Assembly (NCBI GenBank): GCA_027487945.1
Contig: JAIYCQ010000042.1
Span: 62,001 to 126,000 of the forward strand
Direction: 5' to 3'
Length of the DNA: 64,000 bases
Source of the DNA: Caulobacteraceae bacterium
Lineage (GTDB): Bacteria; Pseudomonadota; Alphaproteobacteria; Caulobacterales; Caulobacteraceae
Of this stretch, positions 24,292-34,739 are shown in pieces. The translations under genes and the position numbers were made by a program. The first letter of the stretch is position 1. Each line of letters opens with the position of its first letter. A model generated the notes under the pieces. It was not told the origin of the DNA. It made no database searches and saw only the letters and a program-made list of their open reading frames with translations.

Positions 24292-26700
24292 CTAGCCCCC
24301 GAACCGCTTGGTGAACCGGAAGCCGATGGCCCGCGGCGGCAGCACCGAGGTGTAGTAGCTGCGCGCGTACACCGGGTCGCCGTTGGCGTCCGCAACGACC
24401 TGGTTGAACCGCGACGTGTTGCGGGCTCCCGTCTCGGCGTAGGTGTTCCAGATGTTGCTCACATAGAGGGTGGCGTCCCAGGAGCCGTTGGACACCTTGA
24501 CCGAGGCGTCGTGGATCGAGAAGCCGTCGAGGGTCAGGCCGCCGCCCTTGCCGCCGGTCCGGGTCAGGACGTCGTCGATGGCGCTGAAGCCGTAGGCGAA
24601 GTCGACGTTGAGCCCGGCGATCGGCGGCGCGCTGTACTCGATGTAGAGGCTGCCCTCGTTCTCCGGCGCGCCCGGCAGACGGTCGCCCGGCTCGCCGTTC
24701 TCGTAGGTGATCGTCGACTGGAAGCCCGGCGGGTTGATCGACGGGATCAGGTTCAGCGTCGTCTCGGTGAGCTCGGCCTTGGCGTAGGAGTAGTTGCCGC
24801 GGATCGTCAGATCCGGCGTCATCTTGAACCGGAAGTCCAGCTCCAGCCCGACGCTCTCGGCGGCTTCGCCGTTCTTGGTGATCGGGATCAGGCCGTTCTC
24901 GGTGGCCGAGGCGACCTGCGGATCGGTCCATTCGACCAGGAAGACCGCGCCGTTCAGCGTCAGGCGGCGGTCGAGCCACTGGCTGTGGATACCCAGCTCG
25001 TAGTTCTTCGTCTTGTCCGGGAAGTAGGCCATTTCCGCCGGCAGGCCGCAGGCGATCTGGTTGGGCGGCAGCGGATTGGGGCAGGGCGCCACGCCATTGG
25101 AGTTACCGATCCGGTAGCCCTCGCTGAGCGTCGCATAAACCATCACATCGTCCGACAGGTCGTAGGACGTGTTGAACTTGAACAGCCAGCCGTCATCTTC
25201 CTGACCACCGTCCTCGAAGTTCAGCGTGATGTCGTTGGGACCCGCGCCGCCGAACACCGAGTTGAACAGCGGGAAGTCGACCGCGCTGGAGGTCTCAAGC
25301 TCATAGGCGTACTTGCGCGCGCCGACCGTGACCTGCCAGGCGTCGGTGATGCGGTAGCTGAGCTCGCCGAAGAAGGCCGTCTCGGTCAGCTCGGTGATGT
25401 CGACCGAGTAGTACTCGAGGTTGTCGGGACGAACTCCGCCGTTGAAGGCGGCGTACCCCGGCGTGAACTCCTTGCTCTCGGAGTTGGCTTCGAACTTGTT
25501 GTAGAAGCCGCCGACGATCCAGCTGAGGGGGCCGTCGCTGTTGGAGACCAGGCGGAGTTCCTGGTTCAGGCTCTCCTCCTCGACGTCTTCCCGGGTGAAG
25601 GCGGTGAACGAGGGGAACATCTCGTAGCTGTACTCGAGGCCGATCAGCAGGTCGGTCTGGTCGCGCTGGCCGGTCTCCTCATACTTCGACAGGCCGGTCG
25701 CCGAGGTCAGGGTCGCGAAGCCGAGGTCGGCGCTGATCTCCAGCGCCAGCAGGTTGTTGTCCCGCTCGTTCGGCTCGAGCACCCGCAGCGCGCTTTCGTA
25801 CTCGCCGATCGGCGCCGGCAGGGTCTTGACCCGGGCGCTGCTGACCTGGCGGGCGCCGATCTGCTGGTTCTGGAAGTACCAGGTCAGGTTGGCGTCGATC
25901 GCCTCGATCGGCTGCCAGCGGAAGGCGAGGCGGCCGGAGAGGGTCTCTTCGGTGTTGGCGTCCTCGACCCGCTTGGTGTTGGCGGCGATGGCGGCCGGCG
26001 AGGTCAGGGCGTTGGGGTTGGACACCCCGATCTCGCGCACGACGTAGGCGTAGTCGATGAAGCCGCTGTCATCGAGATAGTCGATGGAGCCGCGCACCGC
26101 GAAGGTGTCGCCCACCGGCAGGTTGAATGTCAGGCCGCCGTCGTAGCTGAGGGAGTCGGCCTCCTTGTAGCCGTAGGTCGCGCCGCGGACGATCAGCTCG
26201 GGACCGGCGAACGACGGCCGCCGCGGGATGTAGCGGATGGCGCCGGCCATGGTGCCCGCGCCGTACAGCGTGCCCTGCGGACCGAGCAGGAATTCAACCC
26301 GCTCCAGGTCGTTGAGTTTCAGGTCCAGCGCGATCGGCACTTCGCCGATGTAGGTGGCCACCATGCCGCCGGTGCCGTTGCCGACGCCTTCGGAGCCGCC
26401 GATCGGGTCGGCGTTCAGGCCGCGCACGATGATGCGGTTGCCGTCGCGGCCGCCCTGGTCGACCAGGTGGACGCCGGGGACATAGGCGGCGATGTCGGCG
26501 AGGTCGGAGAAGCCCTGGGCCTCGAGGGCCTCGCCGCCGACGGCGGCGATGTTGATCGGCGCATCCTGCACCGTCGTGTCGCGGCGGGTCGCGGTGATGA
26601 TGACTTCGTCGACGGTCGTGTCCTGCGCCAGAGCGGGCGTGGCGATCGGCAGGGCGAGCAGGCTGATCGACGCGAACAGCGAGGCGCGGGTGAATGACAT
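24292..26700 (-). CDS. TonB-dependent outer-membrane receptor
   Basis: An 802-aa outer-membrane receptor that imports a ligand with energy from TonB-ExbBD. Signal peptide MSFTRASLFASISLLALPIA. A TonB box-like DTTVDEVIITATRR stands at the mature N-terminus; the plug domain follows (GGEALEAQGFSDLADIAAYV, then IIVRGLNADPIGG), then a 22-strand barrel ending in the aromatic signature ...RAIGFRFTKRFGG. It lacks an STN domain, so it is not an FpvA-type signalling receptor. It belongs to the Sphingomonad/Caulobacter-expanded receptor class, with substrate unknown. It is divergent from a TPR-sulfotransferase gene, a neighbour often seen for this class. ATG 26700 is fixed by the signal peptide. Confidence 0.93.
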   Translation of the reverse strand: MSFTRASLFASISLLALPIATPALAQDTTVDEVIITATRRDTTVQDAPINIAAVGGEALEAQGFSDLADIAAYVPGVHLVDQGGRDGNRIIVRGLNADPIGGSEGVGNGTGGMVATYIGEVPIALDLKLNDLERVEFLLGPQGTLYGAGTMAGAIRYIPRRPSFAGPELIVRGATYGYKEADSLSYDGGLTFNLPVGDTFAVRGSIDYLDDSGFIDYAYVVREIGVSNPNALTSPAAIAANTKRVEDANTEETLSGRLAFRWQPIEAIDANLTWYFQNQQIGARQVSSARVKTLPAPIGEYESALRVLEPNERDNNLLALEISADLGFATLTSATGLSKYEETGQRDQTDLLIGLEYSYEMFPSFTAFTREDVEEESLNQELRLVSNSDGPLSWIVGGFYNKFEANSESKEFTPGYAAFNGGVRPDNLEYYSVDITELTETAFFGELSYRITDAWQVTVGARKYAYELETSSAVDFPLFNSVFGGAGPNDITLNFEDGGQEDDGWLFKFNTSYDLSDDVMVYATLSEGYRIGNSNGVAPCPNPLPPNQIACGLPAEMAYFPDKTKNYELGIHSQWLDRRLTLNGAVFLVEWTDPQVASATENGLIPITKNGEAAESVGLELDFRFKMTPDLTIRGNYSYAKAELTETTLNLIPSINPPGFQSTITYENGEPGDRLPGAPENEGSLYIEYSAPPIAGLNVDFAYGFSAIDDVLTRTGGKGGGLTLDGFSIHDASVKVSNGSWDATLYVSNIWNTYAETGARNTSRFNQVVADANGDPVYARSYYTSVLPPRAIGFRFTKRFGG

Positions 26701-26921
26701 GGATACCCCCAAGGTGATGACTGATTTGAACGGGACACTGGGGCCGTGTGCGCCCCGCCCGGAAGCGGGGGGCGACGACTCGGCCGGAACTCGACGCAAC
26801 TGACGCAAAACGCGGCGTCGCGGGGCGACCGCGGGCGCTTGTCTGTGCAACATGTGGTGCAACGGCAAATCGGCCAAGTATCTATTGCGCTGTGTCCGGA
26901 CGATCCGGGCGAAGGGGAGGC

Positions 26922-28496
26922 ATGGGCGCCACAGGAGACAGTCTGGACGAGGCCGAGCGCCTTATGGCTCGACGGGCCTGGCGGGAGGCGCATGCGCTTT
27001 GCCTGCGCGCGCTTCAGGACGGCGCAGCGGGACGGCCGCTGTTCCTGCTGGGAGTCATCGCCGCCGAACACGGCAACCTCGCCAGGGCGGCGGAGCTGTT
27101 CGGCGAGGCCGCGCGGCTGGAGCCCGGCGTCGCCCGTCACCACGCCCAGCTCGGTCGCTGCCTGATCGCCTTCAACCGCCAGGACGAGGCCCGCGCGGCC
27201 GCCGACCGGGCGCTGGCGCTCGACCCGGCCGATGCCCTGACGCTGGACACCATCGGCGTGGTCTTCAGCCGCGCGGGCCTGCACGAGCGGGCGCTGCCGC
27301 TGTTCGAGCGGGCCGCCGCGCTCGATCCCGGCAACGCCTCGTTCCAGCAGAACCTCGGCACGGCCCGGCAGTTCGCGGGCGACTTCGCCGGCGCCGAACA
27401 GGCGCTGCGCGCGGCGGTCGCCCTGCAGCCGGACCTCTACCGCGTCTGGTGGGGCCTGGCGCAGATGTCGGCCCTGCGGCCGGAGGATGGCGCGCCGGCC
27501 CGGCTGGCGCGGCTGTTCCCGGCCGACCCTGACGCCGATCCCGACCGCGCCCTGCACGTCGGCCACGCCCTGGCCCGGCTGGCGGAGGACGCGGGCGACC
27601 CGCCGGCCGCCCTGACCTGGCTTGCCCGGGCAAAGGCCGCCCGTCTGCGCGAGGTGGCCTACGACCCGGCCCATGACGCGCGCCTGCTTCAAGCCGCTGC
27701 GGCCACCGCCGGCCCGCCCGCCCGCGCCGCCTCGGAGGCCGCCCCGATTTTCGTCGTCGGCCTGCCGCGCACGGGCACGACCCTGGTCGACCGCATCCTG
27801 TCCAGCCACCCGGACGTGGTCTCGGTCGGCGAGCGCACCGACTTCGCGCTGATCCTCAAGCGGATGGCCGGGACGCCCTCGCAACTGGTGCTGGACGAGG
27901 CCACGCTGGCGGCGGCGGCGACGACCGGCGGGGGGGTGGATCTGGCCGAGGCGGGGCGGCGCTACCTGGAGGCCGTGGTCCCGCTGGCCGGTGCGGCGCG
28001 CAGCCTCGACAAGATGCCGCTAAACGTCCTCTACGCCGGGCTGATCCACAGGGCGCTGCCCGGCGCCCGGATCATCTGCCTGCGCCGCCATCCGATGGAC
28101 GCGGGCCTGAGCAACTACCGCCAGCTGTTCGCCACGCGGTTCCCCTACTACGACTACGCCCTCGATCTGGAAAATACGGGCCGGTATGTCGCCGGGTTCG
28201 AGGCCCTGGCCGACCACTGGGCCGCCGTCCTCCCCGCCGACCGCTACCTCAACTTCCGTTATGAGGATCTGGTCGCCGACCAGGAGGGGCAGACCCGCCG
28301 CCTGCTGGCCCACTGCGGCCTTTCCTGGGATCCCGCCTGCCTGGCCTTCCACGAGAACGCCGCCCCGGTCGCCACCGCCAGCGCCGTCCAGGTCCGCAGC
28401 CCGCTCCACGCCGGCTCGGTCGGCCGCTGGAAGCGCTACGGCGAGGGCCTCGCCCCGATGCTGGCGGCGCTGCAGGCGGCGGGGGTGGAGGTCTAG
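26922..28496 (+). CDS. TPR-containing sulfotransferase
   Basis: A 524-aa fusion of an N-terminal TPR array (about residues 5-235) and a C-terminal sulfotransferase domain (about 272-515). The PAPS 5'-phosphosulfate loop is VVGLPRTGTTLVDRILSSHP (278-297) and the 3'-phosphate region is CLRRHPMDAGLSNYRQLF. The family transfers sulfate from PAPS, or uses the fold for other acceptors; the acceptor here is unknown. ATG 26922 follows GGGGAGG. It is divergent from the TonB-dependent receptor, and the 221-bp space between them presumably holds both promoters, though I cannot define them. Confidence 0.88.
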   Translation: MGATGDSLDEAERLMARRAWREAHALCLRALQDGAAGRPLFLLGVIAAEHGNLARAAELFGEAARLEPGVARHHAQLGRCLIAFNRQDEARAAADRALALDPADALTLDTIGVVFSRAGLHERALPLFERAAALDPGNASFQQNLGTARQFAGDFAGAEQALRAAVALQPDLYRVWWGLAQMSALRPEDGAPARLARLFPADPDADPDRALHVGHALARLAEDAGDPPAALTWLARAKAARLREVAYDPAHDARLLQAAAATAGPPARAASEAAPIFVVGLPRTGTTLVDRILSSHPDVVSVGERTDFALILKRMAGTPSQLVLDEATLAAAATTGGGVDLAEAGRRYLEAVVPLAGAARSLDKMPLNVLYAGLIHRALPGARIICLRRHPMDAGLSNYRQLFATRFPYYDYALDLENTGRYVAGFEALADHWAAVLPADRYLNFRYEDLVADQEGQTRRLLAHCGLSWDPACLAFHENAAPVATASAVQVRSPLHAGSVGRWKRYGEGLAPMLAALQAAGVEV

Positions 28497-28533
28497 CGGC
28501 TCACGCCGATGTGATTGTGCAGTGCGAGATTCA

Positions 28534-28552
28534 CTTGCTGCGGCGCAGCAAG
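28534..28552. promoter_or_regulatory. Palindrome in the kup leader
   Basis: CTTGCTGC (28534-28541), a GGC spacer and GCAGCAAG (28545-28552) form an 8-bp perfect inverted repeat 66 bp before the kup ATG. It may be an operator or a short mRNA hairpin. No regulator can be assigned. Confidence 0.35.
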
Positions 28553-28617
28553 GCGCATAATCCGCCCGCCAGCGATCGCTCGGGGCCTTCCCGGGACCGC
28601 TGGAGAACTGGAAATCG

Positions 28618-30591
28618 ATGACTGGCGAACCTTTGTTCGCCACGTCCAGATCGGCACCTTCCGACCTCAGCCAAAAATCCTCCACGCCCACGCCGCAAGG
28701 CGAGAGCGCGCGATTCTGGCCGCTGGCCCTTGGGTCCGTGGGCGTGGTTTACGGCGATATAGGGACGAGTCCCCTCTACGCCTTTCGTGAAGCCCTGGCG
28801 CAGGCCTCGGCCGACGGCGGTGTGACCTCCGCCGCGGCCCTCGGCGTCGCGTCCCTTGCAATCTGGGCCCTGATCCTGGTGGTCACGGTCAAGTACGTCT
28901 TCTTCCTGATGAGGCTCGACAACCGGGGCGAGGGCGGCGTCCTGTCGCTGATGGCCCTGGCCGAGCGCGCCGCCGGCAAGCGCACGGCGGTGATCTTCGC
29001 GCTTGGGGTCATGGGCGCGGCGCTGTTCTACGGCGATGCGATCATCACCCCGGCGGTGTCGGTCCTGTCCGCCGCCGAGGGCCTGAAGACCATCCCTGGC
29101 CTGGGCGCCCTTGCGACCCCCGCCTGGGTCATGATCATCAGCCTCGTGATCCTTGGAGGCCTGTTCGCGATGCAGGCGCGCGGCACGGCGGGCGTCGGCC
29201 GCTGGTTCGGGCCGATCTGTCTGGTCTGGTTCACAACCCTCGCGGCGCTGGGCGTCAGCCACATCGTCCATCACCCGGGCGTTCTGGCCGCCCTCAACCC
29301 GCTCCATGCCGCCGGCTTCCTCGCCAACCACGGGATGATCGGGCTGTTCGTGCTGGGCTCGGTGTTCCTGACCGTCACCGGGGCCGAGGCCCTGTTCGCC
29401 GACATGGGCCACTTCGGCCGCAAGCCGATCACCGCCGCCTGGCTGTGGTTTGTCTTCCCCTGCCTGGTCCTCAACTACGTGGGGCAGGGGGCTATGGCGC
29501 TGCAGGCGGTGGAGCTCGCCGACGGCGCGGTCGTCGCCAACCAGGACTGGTTCTTCGTCATGGCGCCGGAGGCCCTTCGCGCCCCGGTCGTCATCCTGGC
29601 CCTGCTGGCCACCATCATCGCCAGCCAGGCGGTGATCACCGGCGCCTTCTCCCTGACCCGCCAGGCGATCCAGCTCGGCCTGCTACCGCGCATGGTCATC
29701 CGCCAGACCTCGCACCATGAGGCCGGGCAGATCTACATGCCGCAGGTCAATGCGCTGCTGCTGGTGGGGGTGGTCGCCCTGATCGCGGTCTTCCGCAGCT
29801 CCAGCGGCCTGTCTCACGCCTACGGCCTGGCGGTGACCGGCACCATGGTGGTCACCACCACCCTGGCCTTCATCGTCGTACGCGGTCTCTGGAAGTGGCC
29901 GCTGTGGAAGGCGCTGCTGCTGATCTCGCCGCTGCTGGCGCTGGATGTGGTCTTCCTGGGCGCCAACATGCTCAAGCTTCTGCACGGCGGTTTCGTGCCG
30001 TTGCTGCTGGGCGCGGGGCTGTTCATGATCATGGCGACCTGGGCGCGCGGCAGCCGGCTGGTCGCCGCCAAGGTGGCGCGCGAGTCGACGCCGCTGACCG
30101 ACGTCATCGCCATGCTGACCCGGCGGGCGCCGAAACGCGCGTCAGGGGTGGCGGTCTTCCTCACCGGCGATCCGGATAACGCGCCCTCGGCCCTGATGCA
30201 CAATCTCAAGCACAACCACGTGCTGCACGAGACCAACGTCATCCTGACGGTGCGGACCGCCGACACGCCGCTGGCCGACGAGGCCGATCGCCTCGCCGTC
30301 GAGCGCCTGTCGCCCGACTTCTGGCGGGTCACCGCGACCTGGGGTTACATGGAGACGCCCAATGTGCCGCGGGCGCTGAAGGCCTGCGGGGGCACGGGGC
30401 TGAAGTTCGACATCATGTCGACCAGCTTCTTCCTCGGCCGGCGGACCATCGTGCCGGCCGCGCGGTCGGCGATGGCGGTCTGGCAGGACAGGCTCTTCAT
30501 CCTGCTGGCCCGCAACGCCGCCGCGCCCACGGACTTCTACCGCCTGCCGCCCGGCCGGGTGGTCGAGATGGGGACGCAGGTCAGCGTCTAG
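28618..30591 (+). CDS. kup: Low-affinity potassium uptake protein Kup
   Basis: A 657-aa K+:H+ symporter of the inner membrane (KUP/HAK/KT family). After a ~30-residue polar leader, the family signature LALGSVGVVYGDIGTSPLYA appears at the first helix (GDIGTSPLY is the KUP motif). About twelve transmembrane helices follow to ~residue 470, including GDAIITPAVSVLSAAEG, then a cytoplasmic C-terminal domain (RAPKRASGVAVFLTGDPDNA onward). Full length for the family. ATG 28618 is used; start 54 codons later would remove nothing conserved before the motif but has no better ribosome-binding site. Followed by a strong hairpin. Confidence 0.95.
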   Translation: MTGEPLFATSRSAPSDLSQKSSTPTPQGESARFWPLALGSVGVVYGDIGTSPLYAFREALAQASADGGVTSAAALGVASLAIWALILVVTVKYVFFLMRLDNRGEGGVLSLMALAERAAGKRTAVIFALGVMGAALFYGDAIITPAVSVLSAAEGLKTIPGLGALATPAWVMIISLVILGGLFAMQARGTAGVGRWFGPICLVWFTTLAALGVSHIVHHPGVLAALNPLHAAGFLANHGMIGLFVLGSVFLTVTGAEALFADMGHFGRKPITAAWLWFVFPCLVLNYVGQGAMALQAVELADGAVVANQDWFFVMAPEALRAPVVILALLATIIASQAVITGAFSLTRQAIQLGLLPRMVIRQTSHHEAGQIYMPQVNALLLVGVVALIAVFRSSSGLSHAYGLAVTGTMVVTTTLAFIVVRGLWKWPLWKALLLISPLLALDVVFLGANMLKLLHGGFVPLLLGAGLFMIMATWARGSRLVAAKVARESTPLTDVIAMLTRRAPKRASGVAVFLTGDPDNAPSALMHNLKHNHVLHETNVILTVRTADTPLADEADRLAVERLSPDFWRVTATWGYMETPNVPRALKACGGTGLKFDIMSTSFFLGRRTIVPAARSAMAVWQDRLFILLARNAAAPTDFYRLPPGRVVEMGTQVSV

Positions 30592-30600
30592 GGAAGACAG

Positions 30601-30632
30601 CCTCCGGCGGGGCGGCGCTGCGCCGCCGGAGG
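30601..30632 (+). terminator. Hairpin after kup
   Basis: CCTCCGGCGG (30601-30610) pairs perfectly with CCGCCGGAGG (30623-30632) around a GC-rich loop, 10 bp after the kup stop and about 50 bp before the TPP riboswitch. There is no U-tract, so it may be a Rho-assisted or weak intrinsic terminator. Confidence 0.55.
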
Positions 30633-30681
30633 TCCACCCGCGTGCTTGCCGCCATCACGCCCGCGGCCTAGTCTGCCGACG

Positions 30682-32707
<2,026 letters not shown>

Positions 32708-32790
32708 CCACCAGCTCCCCCGCCCCCCATCCGGGGATGCCCCGCCGCGCCCAAGCCGCCAGGGTCACGGGACCCTCAGCGGAGACTCCC

Positions 32791-33012
32791 ATGGCGGCCC
32801 CGAACGGACTCTTCGCCCAGGCGCTGACGGCGCGGTCGCGGTCGGTGCTGTTGTGGAGCCTGCCGTTCTGGGGGCTGTTCCTGCTCGCCGCCATCGCCGC
32901 CATCGATCCGCAGGCCGATTTCGAGGCCGTGATCGCCCCGGTCAAGGCGGCCAAGGGGCTCGGCGACCAACTGGCGGCCCGCGCCGACCGCGCCGGACCG
33001 GGCGAGGGCTGA
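32791..33012 (+). CDS. Small single-pass membrane protein, unknown
   Basis: A 73-aa frame, ATG 32791, with GGAGA 7 bp upstream. It has one predicted transmembrane helix (SVLLWSLPFWGLFLLAAIAA) and a short amphipathic tail (DFEAVIAPVKAAKGLGDQLA). No family is recognised and no neighbouring gene explains it. It might be real because of the ribosome-binding site and the membrane segment, but the evidence is weak. Confidence 0.5.
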   Translation: MAAPNGLFAQALTARSRSVLLWSLPFWGLFLLAAIAAIDPQADFEAVIAPVKAAKGLGDQLAARADRAGPGEG

Positions 33013-33043
33013 GGGGCAAGACGGGGGGCAGCGCCCCTTCCGC

Positions 33044-33637
33044 CTACTGCGTCAGTGAAATCCCGGCGATTGACCAGCCGTACCAGCCCACGGCCCCCAC
33101 CAGCGCCAGCCGGTGGACCCAGCGGTTGCGGATCCAGATCAGCGCCGCGTAGAGCGCCACCACCACCCAGGGGCCCTCCGCCAGGGCGTCCATCCATGGA
33201 AAGGGCCTGTTCTGCGGGATGAGGACGTGGACGAGCCAGCTGACCAGGCTGGTCAGCCAGAACAGGATCAGCCCGCAGATCATCGCGCCGTAGGTGAACG
33301 GGCGGGTGCGGTCATAGTGGGCGTAGAGGTCGACCTCGCCCTCGGCCTGCGGCTGCTCGGGCAGGACGAAGGCCGCCGCCAGGTAGGGGAACAGCAGCTT
33401 CAGCACGTTCAGCAGCACCAGGCCGATGGTCGTGCTGGTGCGCAGGCGGTCGTCCCACTGGTAGAGCCAGACCGAGACGATCACCAGGAACACCAGCACC
33501 GCCAGCAGCAGCGGCTCGGGCGCCCAGCGGACCCGCCGGCCGGCCAGCGCCAGCCGGTGCAGGCTGGACGCCATGTGGGCCAGAGCCAGGCCCAGGATCA
33601 CGGCGCTGAGGCCGAAGGTGAAATCAAACAGCGTCAT
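33044..33637 (-). CDS. Six-helix integral membrane protein, unknown function
   Basis: A 197-aa protein with six hydrophobic segments, beginning MTLFDFTFGLSAVILGLALA and ending GWYGWSIAGISLTQ. Polar residues in and near the membrane (H21 in AHMASSLHRL, a loop LPEQPQAEGEVDLYAHYDRT) are the only candidates for functional sites. I do not recognise the family. It is the last gene of a minus-strand run after a secreted Ala/Pro-rich protein gene and 5-oxoprolinase, 97 bp downstream of the former. Confidence 0.7.
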   Translation of the reverse strand: MTLFDFTFGLSAVILGLALAHMASSLHRLALAGRRVRWAPEPLLLAVLVFLVIVSVWLYQWDDRLRTSTTIGLVLLNVLKLLFPYLAAAFVLPEQPQAEGEVDLYAHYDRTRPFTYGAMICGLILFWLTSLVSWLVHVLIPQNRPFPWMDALAEGPWVVVALYAALIWIRNRWVHRLALVGAVGWYGWSIAGISLTQ

Positions 33638-33734
33638 CGCGGCCCCCCCGTCCCGGTGAGGATAGTCACCCGCGCGGCGATGGGAACCCCGTGGCGGTGG
33701 CCGTCGCCCGGGGCGGCGTGAGGGTTCTTGCTGT

Positions 33735-34715
33735 CTACTGCGGGCCGCGAAGGCCCTTCAGCGTGTCGCGCAGGCCGGGCTTGCGGGTCGGGGCGGTCCT
33801 GGCGGGCGCCGCCGCGGCCGGCGGGGCCTCGGCGACCGGTTCGGCCGGGGTGGCGACCGGCAGCAGGTCGTCGATGGCCGACGGGGCGGGCGCGTCCGCC
33901 TCGGCCTCGGCCTCGGCCTCGGCTGCGTCGGCGGGCGCCGGCGCGGGGTCAGCGGCGGGGTCGGTCGCGGGCTCGACCGGCGTCTCCTCGACGGGGGCGG
34001 CGGCCTCCACGGCGGCGACCGGGTCGAGGGGCGCCGCGGCCGTGGCGTCGGCGGCAGCGTCAACCAGCGCTTCGGTCTCGGCCTCCGCCTCGGCCACGGG
34101 CTCGGGGCCGGACACAGGGGCGGGCGGCGGCGGGGCGACCACGGGCGCGGCGACGTTGGCGGTCAGGGCCTGGCCGAACAGCAGGGAGCGGGCCTCGAGC
34201 GCCTTCGCCGTCTCCTCGCATTTCGCCGGCGGGGCCCAGCTCATCCAGAACTGGGCCAGCTGGGCCTTGGGCACGCTGGTCGCGCCGGTCCAGACGCCGC
34301 GGCCCTTCTTGATGGCGGCGGCGCCCTGCTGGGCGATGGTCGTGGGGCTGGCCTTCTCGGCCGCCTCGATGGCGCGGCCGAACAGGGCCAGGCTGGCGAT
34401 CGCGTCGCGCTTCTGGGCCGGATAGACCTCGCGGATGTTTTCCTCGGTGCTCGGGGTCGGCCAGGCCCGCTCGATGCGGATCACCTCCGGCATGGCCCGA
34501 TCATAGAGCTCGACATAGCCGCTGACCGCGCCGTAGCACCAGCCGACATAGCCGTAGTCGTCGCTGGGGGCCGAGACAGGGCCGCCCTGGATCGGCAGCG
34601 GGGCGACGTCCTGCCTGCGCGGCGCGGCGGTCGCCACCGGGCCGTCGTCGGCGGAGGCCGCCGGCGGCGCGTCCTGGGCGATCAGGGCGAAGGCGAGAAG
34701 GAGGATCGGGGCCAT
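33735..34715 (-). CDS. Secreted protein with Ala/Glu/Pro-rich tail, unknown function
   Basis: A 326-aa exported protein (MAPILLLAFALIAQDAPPA). Residues ~50-185 look folded: YGYVGWCYGAVSGYVELYDR, an alpha-helical middle with DAIASLALFGRAIEAAEKAS and FWMSWAPPAKCEETAKALEA; two Cys may form a disulfide. From ~190 onward it is low-complexity Ala/Pro/Glu/Val, including AE-repeat runs, ending in basic KPGLRDTLKGLRGPQ. The layout is a folded domain plus a flexible extension. The gene starts 24 bp after the 5-oxoprolinase stop, same strand, so the two may share a transcript. Family unknown. Confidence 0.7.
   Translation of the reverse strand: MAPILLLAFALIAQDAPPAASADDGPVATAAPRRQDVAPLPIQGGPVSAPSDDYGYVGWCYGAVSGYVELYDRAMPEVIRIERAWPTPSTEENIREVYPAQKRDAIASLALFGRAIEAAEKASPTTIAQQGAAAIKKGRGVWTGATSVPKAQLAQFWMSWAPPAKCEETAKALEARSLLFGQALTANVAAPVVAPPPPAPVSGPEPVAEAEAETEALVDAAADATAAAPLDPVAAVEAAAPVEETPVEPATDPAADPAPAPADAAEAEAEAEADAPAPSAIDDLLPVATPAEPVAEAPPAAAAPARTAPTRKPGLRDTLKGLRGPQ
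33898..33923. repeat. CCTCGG hexanucleotide repeat tract
   Basis: About four copies of CCTCGG in a row encode an Ala-Glu repeat (AEAEAEAEA) in the secreted Ala/Pro-rich protein. Hexanucleotide tracts change length without shifting the frame. Confidence 0.6.
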
Positions 34716-34739
34716 CTGGAAGGTCCTGTACTGAGGTCG

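Noticed and set aside
24223-26697. Long antisense open frame opposite the TonB receptor gene
   Set aside because: Low-complexity translation and exact overlap with a well-supported receptor gene. GC-rich antisense shadow.
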